A stretch of 64,000 nt of DNA from Homarus americanus (GCF_018991925.1 NW_024753828.1:1908014-1972013), one strand, 5' to 3'; counted from the stretch's first letter, positions 11,497 to 23,756 are shown. Program-made: numbers and translations. The notes: a model not told the origin generated them from the sequence alone.

Positions 11497-12533
11497 TATG
11501 GAGTGGGTGGGGGGGGGGGTGGAGATGCTTTACTTATCTGAACTGCTTAAAAGAAAATCTGTTGTTATGTTATTACTGCACTGCAACAACTAAAGTCTTT
11601 AAAGTGTATAACAAGGTTATTAAAACACTGTTACATCAACAATAAAAACCAAATATGAAACAGAACTCCCTGGGTTGAAAATCAGACATGGAAATCTGGT
11701 TGTCAACAACTGTTCTCACCGAGATGATGGGTTATTTACTGTAAAGTGCTATATGTAAGTAACCACAGAATATGTCTTATGAATAGAGAGAAAACTGTAT
11801 ACTGTACAGTGCTATAAAGATAAACATAAAAACAAATAAGTGTTGGAGTATATTATATGTGGAAGATGATTATTTATCTGGGAGCAGCTGACAGAAGAGA
11901 GGGGGGTAGCATGGGTGGGTGGCTCCCTCCCCCTCTCTCCCACAAAATTTCTTTAACGCTTCTTTATGTGATTCCACCACAATTCTCATATAATTTAGGA
12001 TCACTTGGTGTCAGGTTGATAAAGTATTATAAAAAACCCAGCTTTCCTGAAAAAAGAATCCCACTCTGAATACCATGAGTAATTGTTTACAGAGATCACA
12101 CAGCTGATCGGCTTACCACAATGTCTGTCTTCAACACTAAGTAAATTATTACAGTACAGTTGTGTATTTATCATCACTAAATAAATACTATTGCAGTGTA
12201 ATTATCACCACTCAATAAATACTATTGTAGTGTATTTATCATCACTAAGTAATATTGTATTTGTACAGTATTATGCATCTGCATATAACCTGGTTTATTC
12301 ATTACCGGGTAATCATTTGTCAAAGCGTACAAGCAGCCAAACTGAGTCATCATAGAACAGTAAATAACGTTTTTAAAAAGGTATCTACATATCAAATACT
12401 ATACTACAGTGTGTTATGGTGACCCCTGTTGTAAGCTGGTCTACTGAACTAAATATCTCACACAAACGCATCTGAGTAAACCTTCTGATACAGCTTATCC
12501 TTTTATTTTCAAGTTATATTACGAATTACACAG
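11497..12533. other. Intron sequence without a recognised feature
   Basis: AT-rich sequence with a short poly-G run near 11510 and repeated AATAAATACTATTG words around 12180-12230. No coding potential or transposon ends were recognised. Confidence 0.5.
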
Positions 12534-12535
12534 TA

Positions 12536-15178
12536 CAGTATTACCCCGCCTAACGCGGTTTCACTTAACGCGTTTTCGCATATACGCGGTGCCTTGCCAG
12601 AGCTGAACTTTCACTTAACACGGATTTTTTCCACATACGCGGTGAGGGTCCGGCTCGAGATGCTATTTTTAGATTTTGCCCGCTCACCCAGCCCTTCTCT
12701 CCTCTCCTCCTCCTCCCTCCCGCAGGCAAGCGCATAAGGTTGCGCAGTGTGTGTCTTTGTTGCATTATGCGGCGTCATGTATCGGACTGTGTTGGCCATC
12801 CTACCCCCTCTGCTAGCTGTATTGGCTTAGTGTGGCTTAAGTATTATGGCGTGACCACCCGGGGAGGAGGGAGGGAGGAGGAGGGAGGGAGGAGGGAGGG
12901 AGGAGGAGGAGGAGGCGATGCTTGACCTACTTCTTGACAGTTTGATCCCTCAAGGACACACCGTGTATGGCGCATCCATTGTTCCGTGGAAATGGCTGAA
13001 GATACGACGTTCATTAAACTCTACAGGGTGAAGTACCAAATTGTTCAAGATTTGGAGAAAGGAAAACTGACAAGTTGATCTCGTAACGTAAGCGTCCAGC
13101 GAATCTCGATTAAATGCGATCAAAGGATGCAGCCAAGATCAAAAGGCATGAAAATCTACAAAGTCTGCAGGTGCTTCATCTATCAGGTATTGCCAGAACA
13201 GGGGTGCTGGCAAAAATTAGAAAAATTGCTGCTTGAGAGTTATTTGAATGGATGGTAGCGGCGCAACATGGCGTTGGACTACCGCGCTCAGTGCAGATGC
13301 AGCACGTGAGCTATCTTGTAGCAGTGTCACGTGAAACTGAAGATTACAGAGCCCGACCCTTCAATGCTTCACTCTGGTTGGCTGCATAGGTTTAAGAAAG
13401 AGGAACAAGATCACCAACATCAACATTGGTGGTGAGGCAGTGCTGACCGTGTGGCTGGACTAGAGATTTTCCTCCGTTTTTCATTGAGATTATGGAGAAG
13501 GACAGTACAGTGGCGACCAGGTGTTTTAACATGGACAGATCTGGTCTTTTTCTGGAAAAAGTTACCTTCAAGACTTGTTTGTCCCAGTCTGCCAGCAAGG
13601 TAAAGAGTCGGAAGTTGCAGAAGAGCGCATCACCGTCCTGTTTACCACCAATGCCTCCGGTACCTGTAAACCAAGTTATCGATTGATTCACACAGCCCGC
13701 AGAAGCATGCGCCTACAGAATATGGACATGAACAAGCAATGTCCACTGGCTAACCTGCGTGGGCGTGGATGTCCTCTTCTCTGTCCCTCTTTTGGTTTTG
13801 ACAACTGTTTTGTTCGGCGTGAAGAAATTCTCGCGAGCAACAGAATGTTCCTAATATTTTGTTGCTCCTTGACAGCACCTGGACACTGTACTTATGGATA
13901 AATCACCCCAAAGTAAAAGTGGTCTTCCTTCCTCCCAACACTCGTCATTAATCCAGCCCATGGACAGGAGTTGATCTGCAATGTGGCTCGCATTACTCTG
14001 CAAAGTTCAAGCTCCTGAGCGACTCTACAACACCAAGGATGAAGGTTAATAAGCTGGGTGACTTACCGACAGCGAGAGCAAAAGCGGCGAGGACAAAAGA
14101 CAAGAGGCGGTGACTCAAGAACTTCTCGTCAAACAATTTTGGAAGAAGTTTAACGTTAAACAAGCTGTAGACTTCTTGGTGGAGGCATGGGATCTGCTTC
14201 TGACTATTACTTTCTGATTCAAATCGCGCATGGAGACATGTGTTGCATGGCATGCCAGGTGAGAGGAGGTGAACCTGTGACTGTTGAGGTTCAGACTGTT
14301 GCGAGCAGTGGACCTTGCCAGAGAAAGCTGCGCTCAATAATATTACAGCTGAAGGCTTCTCCGAGACCACTGCTTGAAGACATCCTGGAGGTGATCAAAG
14401 ATCCTGAAGTGACTGCCGACGAGATGTTGGAAGAAGAACACGCCAGTGAGAGGAGGAAGAAAGGTCGTCATTCTCCGAAGAACTAGTTTAAGTCATAGTA
14501 TTGATATTAAATTAATGCCATAGAGTTTGCCCAGAAAAAATTAAGTCCGTCCTTTCCCGCGACAATAGCGATGAGCTGCAGAAGTCTTCCATACCCGACT
14601 GGTGCAGGCTGGGCCGTACATCACGGTGTATCATGACAACATCAAAGCCAACCCGTCAGCAAAGCATAACCCCAGAGTTCTTCATGCAACCCACCGGCCA
14701 GCCCAAGCCAGTGATAGTGAAAGTGAAGTTGACTTTGAGGGATTTGTCAGGGAAGCCCTGGCAACTGCCAAAGTGACAGTGATGTTGATTCACCTAGTGA
14801 ATGATGATTCACCTGAGGGGCCAGTAATCTGCCCTCTGCCTCCGGAACCAGCCTCCATCCCGTATGCCGGCCCATCTCTTCTACTACGTAGTGTTCCACC
14901 TAACTTTTAGTTTTCTCTAGGTAACCTTCATTTTTCCTATGTTAACTTTATCTTTCCCTAACCCTAACCTCTTCATATTACTTGTTTTTCATACCATCAT
15001 AAAGTTAAGATAAATTTTACTACAACATAGTTATGTGTGCGTCCAAAAAGTGGAGTTTGGGGGTCAGGCTGGTTTCTATTGGAATTAATCCCATATGTTC
15101 TGTTGTTCATAGCAGCAGTTCGCACTTAGCGGGGACCCTCTGGGTTTCAATTGACCCGCGTTAAGTGGGGAATTTTAC
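12536..15178 (+). mobile_element. Decayed Tigger element (CCCCGCCTAACGCGG family)
   Basis: The left end CAGTATTACCCCGCCTAACG follows TA. The right end at about 15178 (TTAAGTGGGGAATTTTAC) is a decayed inverse. The left subterminal region repeats CACTTAACGCG/CATATACGCGG words. The right subterminal block (14690-14780) matches the MITEs at 25448 and 51144, which look like derivatives of related elements. The full length is typical of an autonomous Tigger. Confidence 0.75.
12992..14486 (+). pseudogene. Tigger transposase pseudogene
   Basis: Starts MAEDTTFIKLYRVKYQIVQDL, like the amino-terminal helix-turn-helix region of CENP-B/Tigger transposases. Around 13520-13640 it reads NMDRSGLFLEK and then, after a shift, EERITVLFTTNASG, the decayed counterpart of the NVDETGLFWK...RLTLLLGANASG block. 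Near 13918 VVFLPPNT marks the region before the third Asp. Many frameshifts and stops separate these pieces, so it is non-functional. Confidence 0.7.
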
Positions 15179-15180
15179 TA

Positions 15181-15999
15181 TCTCATCTGGGCTCGAAGTT
15201 GCTAAGCAGAAACAGAAAAGTTACTTTTTCTCTCCCTGTTCAGATAAAGAATCATCTGTTATGGTGGACAAACTGGGACAATCTAATCGGTCCCTCTCCC
15301 TGGGTTCCACCTCAAACAGGTTTGGTCGTTTGTACGGATGCGTCCAAAATAGGATGGGGATACCATTCTTCAAAAGGGGAATTCAATCAAGGAAAGTGGA
15401 GCAACTTCCTTTGGGACAAACACATAAATATAAAAGAATTAGCAGTGGTCCTATTCTTTTTGTCGGCAAACCCAAATTAACAAAACATGACGATCCTGTT
15501 TGCCATGGACAACAAAACGGCAGTCTTTTGTCTCAATCATCAAGGGTCAACAAGGTCTTGGCCCCTTCTAAAACTATCAAAAAAATTTTTCAGTATTTGT
15601 ACAACACAAACACTTTACCTCAAAGCAACTTATATACCGGGAGTGCAAAACAATTGGGCTGATGCGCTGTCCCGTCTCCGGCCAGTATCGACAGAAACAG
15701 AATGGTCCCTAAAGGTATCGGAGTTCAAGAGTCTAGTGAAGAAGTTTGGATCTCCACAGATAGATCTGTTTGCCTCCCTAACAAATTACAAGATGCCAAT
15801 TTACGCATCTCTGGAAAGGTCAAATCTTTTAGGAAATGCCCTCCTCTTAGATTGGAACCTTTGGAATTCAATCTATCTAATCCCACCTGTGAAAATCATG
15901 CCCAATGTGGTTCACAAACTCAGATCCTTCCGAGGCAAAGTCCTCTTAATTACACCATATTGGATCCTACAACCTTGGTGCCTGGATCTACTGGACTAG
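15181..15999 (+). pseudogene. RNase H / C-terminal part of DIRS polyprotein, one in-frame stop
   Basis: The frame reads VCTDASKIGWG (first Asp), NIKELAVV (Glu), FAMDNKTAV (Asp) and NNWADALSR (last Asp), so all four RNase H catalytic acids are visible. A TAA at 15478-15480 splits it; the frame is otherwise continuous to 15999. The segment after RNase H (LFASLTNYKMPIYAS, YWILQPW) is also typical of DIRS-type proteins. The amino-terminal reverse transcriptase is absent, so it is a truncated remnant. Confidence 0.8.
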
Positions 16000-17099
16000 T
16001 GCCCGAATCCTCTACAATAGCAACAAGGATGTCTAGACCAGGTACTACATTCTCAGTTCGAGATATCCTTGGCACTTCACGCTTGGAGTTTCTCAAAAAA
16101 AGTTTAAATAGGTTGTTGGGTAATTCCAATATAGCTAATCAAGTATTAGCAGGTCATAGACCCCAAACTTCTATTCACTATGAGAAAGCTTGGAATCATT
16201 TTCAACAATTTATCAAGTTAACAACTCCGGATTCATTATCGGAAACAGTTGTATTAGAATTTTTAGAATTTCTGTTCAGAGTTAAAGGCCTTCAAGGATC
16301 AACAATTGCATCTTATAAATCAGCGTTGGTTGACCCTCTGGCTTGGGGTTTTAATATTACCTTGAACCCAAGGCTTTATCAAATGCTAAGATCGTCCTTT
16401 TTCATTCAGAGACCTCCTTTACCCAAGAGAATCCCGCCTTGGTCTCTGGAAAAAGTTACTAATCTTCTTATGGGGCCTAATTACAATATAAATCTGAACA
16501 GGGATAAATTACTCCAGAAGGCAGCTTTCCTTATAGCAATAGCAACGGGTATGAGAATCGGTGATCTGATTTCAATTTCCAATAATCCATCATTATTGGT
16601 ATTTTCTGACAAGGATGTTATCCTTTTTCCTACGGAGATCCTAAGAAAAAATGAAAGGGAAGGTTTCCAAGCTCAACCTATTAGGATAAAACGTCTAATG
16701 GATGAAACTAGGGTTCCTCACATATTGTGGCCAGTTAAAAATCTTCAGGAATGGTTCACCAGATTCCCTAATAGAGGCCCTTATGTTTTCTCATCAAGGG
16801 ATGGTAAGAAATTATCTCCTAGTCAATTGACAAAATCCTTATCTCAATTAGTGAATCAAGCAGACCCTGGCAAGAAATTTTTGGCACATGACACTAGGAA
16901 ATATGCAGGGTCTGTGGCCTTTCTGCGGCACATGAGTCTCAGTCAGATCAAGGAAATGGGCTTTTGGAGATCTTCAAAAACTTTCAAAGACAGCTATCTT
17001 CATCTATCTCTGAGAGATGCTTCAAATGTGGTGGTGCTGGGTTCCCCTCCCCCATCTATTCAATCTCCACTACCAGGACCTTCTTCCTCATTAGAATAA
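15702..17099 (+). CDS. DIRS tyrosine recombinase, apparently intact frame
   Basis: A 465-codon open frame overlaps the RNase H frame by about 300 nt in a different phase. A helical core-binding region (about residues 150-240, ETVVLEFLEFLFRVKG) precedes the catalytic domain. The catalytic residues are present: Arg285 in TGMRIGDL, His396 and Arg399 in HDTRK, Trp422 in GFWRSS and Tyr432 in SYLHL. Such enzymes integrate a circular DNA copy by site-specific recombination, without an integrase of the DDE type. The first residues overlap RNase H, so the true start may be later, for example near the Met at residue 110 (MSRPGTTFSVRDIL). Termination is at TAA 17097-17099. This is the longest undamaged mobile-element frame in the window. 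Confidence 0.85.
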   Translation: MVPKGIGVQESSEEVWISTDRSVCLPNKLQDANLRISGKVKSFRKCPPLRLEPLEFNLSNPTCENHAQCGSQTQILPRQSPLNYTILDPTTLVPGSTGLVPESSTIATRMSRPGTTFSVRDILGTSRLEFLKKSLNRLLGNSNIANQVLAGHRPQTSIHYEKAWNHFQQFIKLTTPDSLSETVVLEFLEFLFRVKGLQGSTIASYKSALVDPLAWGFNITLNPRLYQMLRSSFFIQRPPLPKRIPPWSLEKVTNLLMGPNYNINLNRDKLLQKAAFLIAIATGMRIGDLISISNNPSLLVFSDKDVILFPTEILRKNEREGFQAQPIRIKRLMDETRVPHILWPVKNLQEWFTRFPNRGPYVFSSRDGKKLSPSQLTKSLSQLVNQADPGKKFLAHDTRKYAGSVAFLRHMSLSQIKEMGFWRSSKTFKDSYLHLSLRDASNVVVLGSPPPSIQSPLPGPSSSLE

Positions 17100-17128
17100 A
17101 GTGAGTATATCCTTTTTGAGCAAATTAA

Positions 17129-17151
17129 CATTTTACCTTCTGGTAAATGTT
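17129..17151. other. Small hairpin after the recombinase frame
   Basis: ACATTTTACC and GGTAAATGT flank a 4-nt loop about 30 bp after the stop codon. It may be part of the element's 3' end; its function is unknown. Confidence 0.45.
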
Positions 17152-17256
17152 CTTAATTTTGGAAATTTTCAAAATAATTTATAATATAATCAGGACCTCA
17201 GTCAGCGGAGCCTTGTATGCAAAGTCACCTCCCTCTCCACCTCCTACTTGGGTATT

Positions 17257-17646
17257 CTTGCTGAGAGTCGCATTCAGAGCATTGAACAAAAAGCCGTTTT
17301 TTTCTAAAAACCAGTTTTTGTGATATAGCTCGAATGCGACGTCCATAACCCACCCATCTCCACCCCTCGAGAGTTGACTTTTAATTACTGCTCTCCCTGA
17401 GGCAAGAGATGAGCGCAGTGCGCATGGAGGCTGGTTGAGGGAGGGACTTTCAAAACAGCAATTAAATGCCAGGTAGCGACGTGTCCTCCTAATATTACTT
17501 ATTAAGTATTTATTAGATGTTTTAATTGCCTGTATGTTGGCCTGGCAAATTGGCTAGGAATTAACATACCTAGGTAGCATTGCTGAGCGTCGCATTCGAG
17601 CTATATCACAAAAACTGGTTTTTAGAAGAAAAAAAAAACGGCTTGT
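17257..17646. repeat. Inverted repeat pair at the 3' end of the DIRS-like element
   Basis: The arm 17288-17342 (AAAGCCGTTTTTTTCTAAAA ... GAATGCGAC) is the near-exact complement of 17589-17644 (GTCGCATTCGAGCTATATCA ...). A second short copy TGCTGAG-GTCGCATTC at 17257 is direct to 17581. A combination of direct and inverted short copies matches DIRS terminal/complementary repeat logic. Confidence 0.75.
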
Positions 17647-17649
17647 CTA

Positions 17650-18060
17650 GGAAAATCGTTCCCGTAGCCAGAGTTTTCTAAAAAATTCCTGCTTTGGTAA
17701 TGGTTTTCTGAGGGGCCCATTTTGCGGAAAATTCTGAGAAATTTTTCCCGATCCCCGGAAAATTCCAATAGAGATAGGGGAGTTTTTCCAGGTTTGAGAT
17801 GAAAATAAAGCGCATTTTCCGGAAATTCCAAGAAAAATTTTCTGGCACACACAAAATTTTGGGGATGGGGGATATTTTTCCGGGTTCAAGACATGATGTA
17901 ATGGGAAATTTCTGTTACTTCCGAGAAAATTATCCCATTACCCGGAAAATTCCAAAGATGAAGGATTTTTTCTGGCTTTGAGGGAGTCGTCTCATTACCC
18001 GGATATCGCTCATTCCCGGAAGTGCTCTGCACCAATTGTTCTGGCTAACAGAGATATCAC
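17650..18060. mobile_element. Fragment related to the ends of the 3645-7906 element
   Basis: Repeated CCGGAAAATTCC words and the terminus TGCTCTGCACCAATTGTTCT ... CTAACAGAGATATCAC match the right end at 7868-7905. No left end is seen. A further relative in opposite orientation lies at 23050-23275. Confidence 0.55.
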
Positions 18061-18061
18061 T

Positions 18062-21060
18062 TACTGGCATTTGTTCTCTTGCCTTCCCAGCGAACTCGGA
18101 GGATGGAATGTAGACTACGTTGGTATTAGTTTTCAAGTGCCCTGAGGTGCCTCGTGTGTGACCCATGTCTTGCTGCCATATAGCAGGGTGGAGAGGACCA
18201 CTGCTCGATATACGTGTAACTTTGTAGATAATTTCAGCTCCCTACAGATGAAGACACGGTTTTGGAGTCTGCCAAAGGCTTGAGATGCACATCTGATCCG
18301 ATGCTGAATTTCTTCATCGATGTCTGAGGTGGTGGACAAGTGGGAGCCGAGATATTGGAAGTGAGGAACATTAGAGAGGGTAGTACCATTAAGCTGGATG
18401 GATAGTAGAGGTGTGGTTGAACCAGGGGCAGGTTGAAAGAGAATCTGAGTCTTACACACATTCAACTCGAGGCCAAAGTGTGCATATGCATCTGCGTAGG
18501 TGTTCAGGATCTCCTGTAGGTCGCGTTCAGTGTGATGTCTGAAGTTCAGTAATGGAAGCTGCCAACACCTTTGTTGAAAAGACCCTTCATCCGGCACTCG
18601 ATGTCCACCCCGCCGGCTAAATTGGCACTGGCACGAGTAAGGAAGGCAGCCAAGTAAATGGAAAAGAGAGTTGGTGCCAGTACACATCCTTGTTTTACCT
18701 ATTTGAATGGGAAAGAATTCTGACTGGGTGCAGTTGTGCAGGACAATGCTGTTCATGCCATCTTGCAGTTGCCTCACAATGGCAATGAATTTTGGTGGGC
18801 AGCCAGAACAACTGAGGGTCTGCCAGAGGGCTTCCCTGTTGACCGAGCCAAAGGGCTTAGTAAGGTCAATGAAGGCCATGTACAGGTCATGATGCTGTTC
18901 TCTGCACTTTTCCTGTATCTGGCGGGCAGCAAAGATATTGTCAGTGGTGCCACACGATGGTCTGAAGCCACATTGAGATTCCAGAAGAAAGTTTTCTGCC
19001 TCAGGAAGTAGCCTGTTTAGGAGGACTCTGGTGATAATCTTACCAGCTACAGACAGCAGTGAGGTCCCGTGGTAGTTACCATAGTCTGACCGGTCTCCCT
19101 TATTTTAATAAATATTGACAATCAAGGAGTCTTTAAAGATCTCGGGGAGGATTTCCTCCTTTTCTCATATATTCTCCAGGAGAAAGTGGAAGCGGCTGGT
19201 AAGCAGAGGTCTTCCTGCTTTATACACCTCGGCTGGGATTCCATCAGATCCTGTGGCTTTGTTACTTTTCATCTGCTTGATGACAATAGCTACCTCATTC
19301 AGGGATGGAGGATAGCTGAGGTGGGTAAGCTGTGGGTGCTGAGGAACCTGCAAGGTAGTCAGGACATCCACATTAGTTTTTCGGTTGAGAGTTAACATGT
19401 CTTAAATTAGAGTTACCGTCGGATCAGCGGAGGGGGGCCACGCCACGAGTAGTTGGGCCATATATTGTTTTACCGGAATTGAAATATTCATGCACCTTCT
19501 GTTGATCAGCAATTTTTTGCATTTCACACACTATATTTTACCATCAATCGTTCATTAGTTTGCAAAGTTTGAGTTGGACCGTTGCTTTCTTCTCGTGGAA
19601 TATATCAGCTTTGGTTCGAGACTTAGGATTGTTCTGCCAGTCAGTGAGTGCAGCACATTCCCTATTGAAGAGTACTTCAATTTCCAGGTTGTTTTCATCA
19701 AACCAATCCTGGTGTTTTCTTTTGATCTGGCTGAGGGTCTCGTTGCAGGTTTTTGTGATGACAGCTTTGATGAAACCTCATTTGGCACTGGTATTTTGGT
19801 TGTTTGTCGTTGTATTCTTTATCAGACCCTCATGAGCTTCTCTCTGAAAGGAAGTGCTACCGCTAGATCCTCCATTCGCTTGGTGTTAAAGCCTCTTCTG
19901 GGGGCTTGTTGCCTTCGCTGTTTTGGGGCGACATGAAGGGCGAGTTTGGCTCTGACAAGCCGATTATCTGTGTCACAGTGGTCCGAGATGGCTCGGGCGA
20001 TCTCTTTCTCTGACAATGATGTAGTCAATGAAATGCCCATGTTTGGATCGTGGGTGTTGCCAATTACCTTTGAGCTTGCCGGCCTACTTAAACAAGGTGT
20101 TGTTGATAGTGAGGTTGTGATCAGCACTCCTGCTGAGGAGGAGTAGGCCATTGGGATTACACTTGCCTACTCAGTTTCTTTCTATGATTTCCTGCCATAT
20201 ATCTCTGCTAACTCTGGCATTGAAGTCATCTAGGAGCAGAACCTTATCTTCTCTGAGGATAGAGGTTAGCACTGTCAAGGTCAGCATAAAAGTCCTCCTT
20301 TGCATCCAGTGTTGGGCATATGCACTGATGATGAAGGCATGACTCGAGTGATTCAGTGGGACTCAGAGCACCATGAGGCACTAGTTGATCCCAACAGGCA
20401 TTTCAGTTAGCCTGTGTAGGATGGATTGGCAAAGCCAACTCCATGAATGAGGACCCTCTCCACAGCAGGCTTACTCTTCCAGAAGAAGGTATAGTCAGAC
20501 CCCATTTTGTGAGTCGACCCTTGTCTCGTAGCCGGGACTCACTAATGGCTGCTATGTCAATGTCATACCTAGCCAGCTCTTTTGCCACAACTTTTGGTTC
20601 TTTCAAGATGCTCATTTGTGCCAGTATCCAGTAGGGTCCTGACACTCCTTGCAGCAACCATAAGAGGTTGCATAGTTTGTATTTGCTTTGATCTGTGGTT
20701 ATGATTGTGTTTTCGACCACTGAAGATGACCTTACTGAGGGCGGTTACCCAGTCAGGTTGATTATATTAGGCAGGCTATGTTTAGGGCACCTTTTCTAGC
20801 CAGTTCCCTATGTGAGGTGAGCAGAGTGGCTCCTGGAAAGTGCTGCTCAGCTGTACAGACAGGACCAGATTGCACTGTCGAGGAAGTGAGTTAAAACTGT
20901 GTTGAGAGCCCAGCCGTGCTCCCAGACTCCTTCCCTCAACATGACATCACTGCATACACACAGCATAACACAGTCACACACCTATAAGTCAGCTGGGTGA
21001 CTGCCTGGCTAAACTGTGACAAGTCACCCAGAGGATGGTTTGAGTGTGGAAGGAACTATT
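18062..21060 (-). mobile_element. LINE relic with endonuclease and RT remnants
   Basis: A minus-strand non-LTR element. From its 5' side (right) it shows an untranslated-like region to about 20.76 kb, an apurinic-type endonuclease remnant (20720-19820), then the reverse transcriptase (19400-18133). The 3' end is truncated near 18.06 kb. It sits in intron 4 of the host gene in the same orientation as the gene. Confidence 0.8.
18133..20760 (-). pseudogene. Endonuclease/reverse transcriptase pseudogene
   Basis: ELARYDIDIAAISESRLRDKG (written in part) at about 20.55 kb is the endonuclease core; residues such as the SE of the SET/QET motif remain. NKATGSDGIPAEVYKAG at about 19.25 kb and AFIDLTKPFGSVNREALW at 18.87 kb are reverse transcriptase motifs; in the latter the catalytic Asp of AFD has become Gly. 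The YADD box is missing, while the following NVCKTQILFQPAPG and YLGSHLS motifs survive. The C-terminal LLYGSKTW is present. The frame is broken several times, so it is inactive. Confidence 0.8.
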
Positions 21061-21105
21061 CTTTGTACATATAATATGTACTACTGTATTTTATGATATG
21101 CTATA

Positions 21106-21545
21106 CAGTCAACCCTCACTTTACGCGGTTAATGTAACCCACAGGGTACCGCGGAAAGTGAGAAACGCGTAAAGTGAATAACATAACATATGGGATTAAA
21201 TGAAACAGAGACCAGCTGACCCCCAAACTCCACTTTTTCCAACACAATACCTATGTCCTAGTAAAAATAACATCTTAATTTTATGATGGTACATGCACAC
21301 AATTAATACTTAAGAGAAATAGAGAAATACAGTCGCCAAGTTAATGTCCATTCAAATAATGGACTCAACTCCCTCCCCCTCTTCTCACACTACACTCCTG
21401 GCTCTTCCCTCTGAGAAATTTTGGGGGGAAAACCAGGTATAGTAATAAAAATTACCTCAAACTAAAGTTAGGACAATATAATTGACATTGCTGGATTCCT
21501 TGTAAGACCAGGAATATTTTGAATACAAATGTCATATATTTTGCA
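21106..21545 (-). mobile_element. Tigger-like fragment related to the 45093-46716 element
   Basis: Begins CAGTCAACCCTCACTTTACG after TA. 21190-21545 matches 45170-45535 closely, including CAGTCGCCAAGTTAATGTCC and one copy of the GACATTGCTGGATTCCTTG module. The other end is missing. Confidence 0.65.
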
Positions 21546-21639
21546 TCCGATGGGTCAAGCAGCACCTACGGGCTAAAATGTTCTTTGCTCTGTTTTGGGA
21601 ATGTTTCTTAGAGAAGCTTCTTGGAGGCTTCTTAACCCA

Positions 21640-22345
21640 GAACCCCAAAAATTTTGGTCAGAATCTTCCGAAATCCGGATTTACCGGGTCCGGATATTCG
21701 AGGGTTTACTGTATTAGATAAACTTAAAAGCAGCATTAATGCGTCAGAGGTTGGCCGTGCGTTTGAAGTTAACGAGTCAAATGTTTGTTCCATGAAGATG
21801 AAAGGCAAGGAAATTAGAAGTAGTGTTGCTAATAGTGCACCACACAGTGCTAAAGTTACACATCAGATACGTGATAAAGGGATGGAGAAGATGGAGAAGG
21901 CCTTATGTGCATGGATTGAGGACATGAGTAAGGAGTGCCAAAAATTTTACATATGATTTACGACTATGACCCACCAATGAAATTAAGCATAAAAATGAAG
22001 TGGAATATTGTGAATGTTTTACAACCTTAACAAGAAATCAATAAGGACCATGTGAGGCAGGCAGCAAACAATGCGTCTCCGCTATTACAATCCAGCTGAC
22101 TTCCCAAACATCACACCACATTTACTTGCATTTCATTTAATTTATTTTGATTAACACAACACAACTGTATAAAGTAACTGTACATACCTTAGTAGTATTT
22201 AGAGGACTTAAATAGTATTTTTTTTCTAATTTTATTTATATTTTAATATATGGTACCCTATAATATTAAAGATGGGGTATTAAAGACTGTTATTCGCAAA
22301 AGTCTACATTCGTGGGTTTCCCAGGAACCTATCCCTCGTGAATGT
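21640..22345 (+). mobile_element. Two abutting Tigger-like fragments with transposase N-terminus
   Basis: At 21640-21712 a right-hand end (CCGGATATTCGAGGGTTTAC-TGTA) is seen. From 21714 a CENP-B-type amino terminus follows: DKLKSSINASEVGRAFEV, then NESNVCSMKMKGKEIRSSV and MEKMEKALCAWIEDM, which match the helix-turn-helix part of Tigger transposases. The frame ends near 21956 and no catalytic domain follows. At 22300-22340 GGAACCTATCCCTCGTGAAT resembles another terminus. Confidence 0.6.
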
Positions 22346-23045
22346 TGAGGTACTAATGTAATTGGCAACTCAATCCGAATGTATTTGTCTCAAGACCCAT
22401 GTTTCATGGTGAGTTACCCACCAGATATTGTGAGGGATGCATGTCCTTTGACTTTTCTTATGATCCACCTCACTGTTCATCTAGAGTTGCTTGATTTAAG
22501 TGGGATTGATAGAGTATCGGATGACGAAGACAATGATGGGAAGAAACAGAACCCAGATGATGCCAAGTTTGTTGAGGCGGTGACAATATTGATAGGCCTA
22601 CAGACTGGTGCTCGCTCCCTCCCCTCCCCACCCATTCAGCCACTGTGACCCACGACACCAAGATATGAAGACTTGGTGCACCCTAGCAAAGGGGAGTAGG
22701 GGTTAAGAACAAGCCTGGTCATCATCACATTTCCTCTTTGAGGCTAAGGGGACTCTTGAAGGTGAAGTGGAGACATCAATCTGACTCCCACACAGCCTCT
22801 GTGGAATCAAGCTTCACTTCCAAACACATCGGTTTTCCTGGGTGCCTTAGCTTTCCCAGACATACTGAAAGTTACATTGCTCACATCACAGCCACAGAGA
22901 CAAGGCACTTAAAAAAAAAAAGAGAACGGTGATAACATTATTGCGGCCGACAATAACCACATCATGTTGACATTAACAGATACAAAGTACTTTACAGTCA
23001 CAAAAAACATAGTAAAAATCACTTCAGTCACCAAAACAGGGTACT
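22346..23045. other. Intron sequence, unassigned
   Basis: A plus-strand frame (22379-22648) is probably spurious: it lacks a recognisable domain and runs into CCCTCCCC low complexity. No transposon termini were recognised. Confidence 0.4.
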
Positions 23046-23412
23046 AGTGTTATCTCAATTAGCCAGAACAACTGGTACAGAGCACTTCCAGGAATGAGAG
23101 ATTTCCAGGTAAGGAGACAACTCTCTCAAAACAAAACAAAAACCCCTCATCCCCGAAATTTTCTCGCACGTTCCAGAAATTGCACATTAAATATCTCTCA
23201 AACCCGGAAAGAAATCCCCCATCCCCGGAATTTTACAGACTGATGCATTATTTCATCTCTCAAACCCAGTCGTAAGTCGAAAATAATACATAGAAATTCT
23301 AAAATGAAATACAGTACAGTACAGTAAAAGTAATCAATAATGAAAATGAATAAAGTGTTCCTGTGCACTTAGATTTAATGTAGTTAGTTGAATGCACACA
23401 CACTACATGTCT

Positions 23413-23653
23413 GCTGTTCAACACCTCAGCTCACATGATCTACGTGACCTCCGCTGTAAACATTAATCTGTATGTTCACTGTATGTTCCTTTACCTTTCT
23501 CTAATGAAGGCTTTTGTTAAACCACCAATGTATGTAATAAGTCATTTATGTCCAATGTATATTTTCAGCCTTCGGGCTGCAGAACCTTTTCAATAAATTA
23601 TTAATATTAATATTAATATTAATAATTATTATTATTATTATTTCAATAATTAA

Positions 23654-23690
<37 letters not shown>

Positions 23691-23721
23691 GTTATTGTTA
23701 TTATTATTGTTGTTATTGTTA

Positions 23722-23756
<35 letters not shown>

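Larger units (their letters stand above)
15181..17646 (+). mobile_element. DIRS-like tyrosine-recombinase retroelement, 5' truncated
   Basis: Contains, in order, an RNase H region, an overlapping tyrosine recombinase frame and a 3' region with inverted repeats. No reverse transcriptase palm domain lies upstream, where it abuts the Tigger end at 15178. DIRS1-like elements are known to be widespread in decapods. The overlap of the RT/RH frame with the recombinase frame and the complementary 3' repeats are typical of the DIRS group. Confidence 0.85.

Noticed and set aside
19560..20342. Plus-strand frames over the 18-21 kb LINE
   Set aside because: Shadows of the minus-strand endonuclease/RT remnant.
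22379..22648. 89-codon frame with an acidic middle
   Set aside because: No domain, no splice partner, and low-complexity Pro/Ser end.
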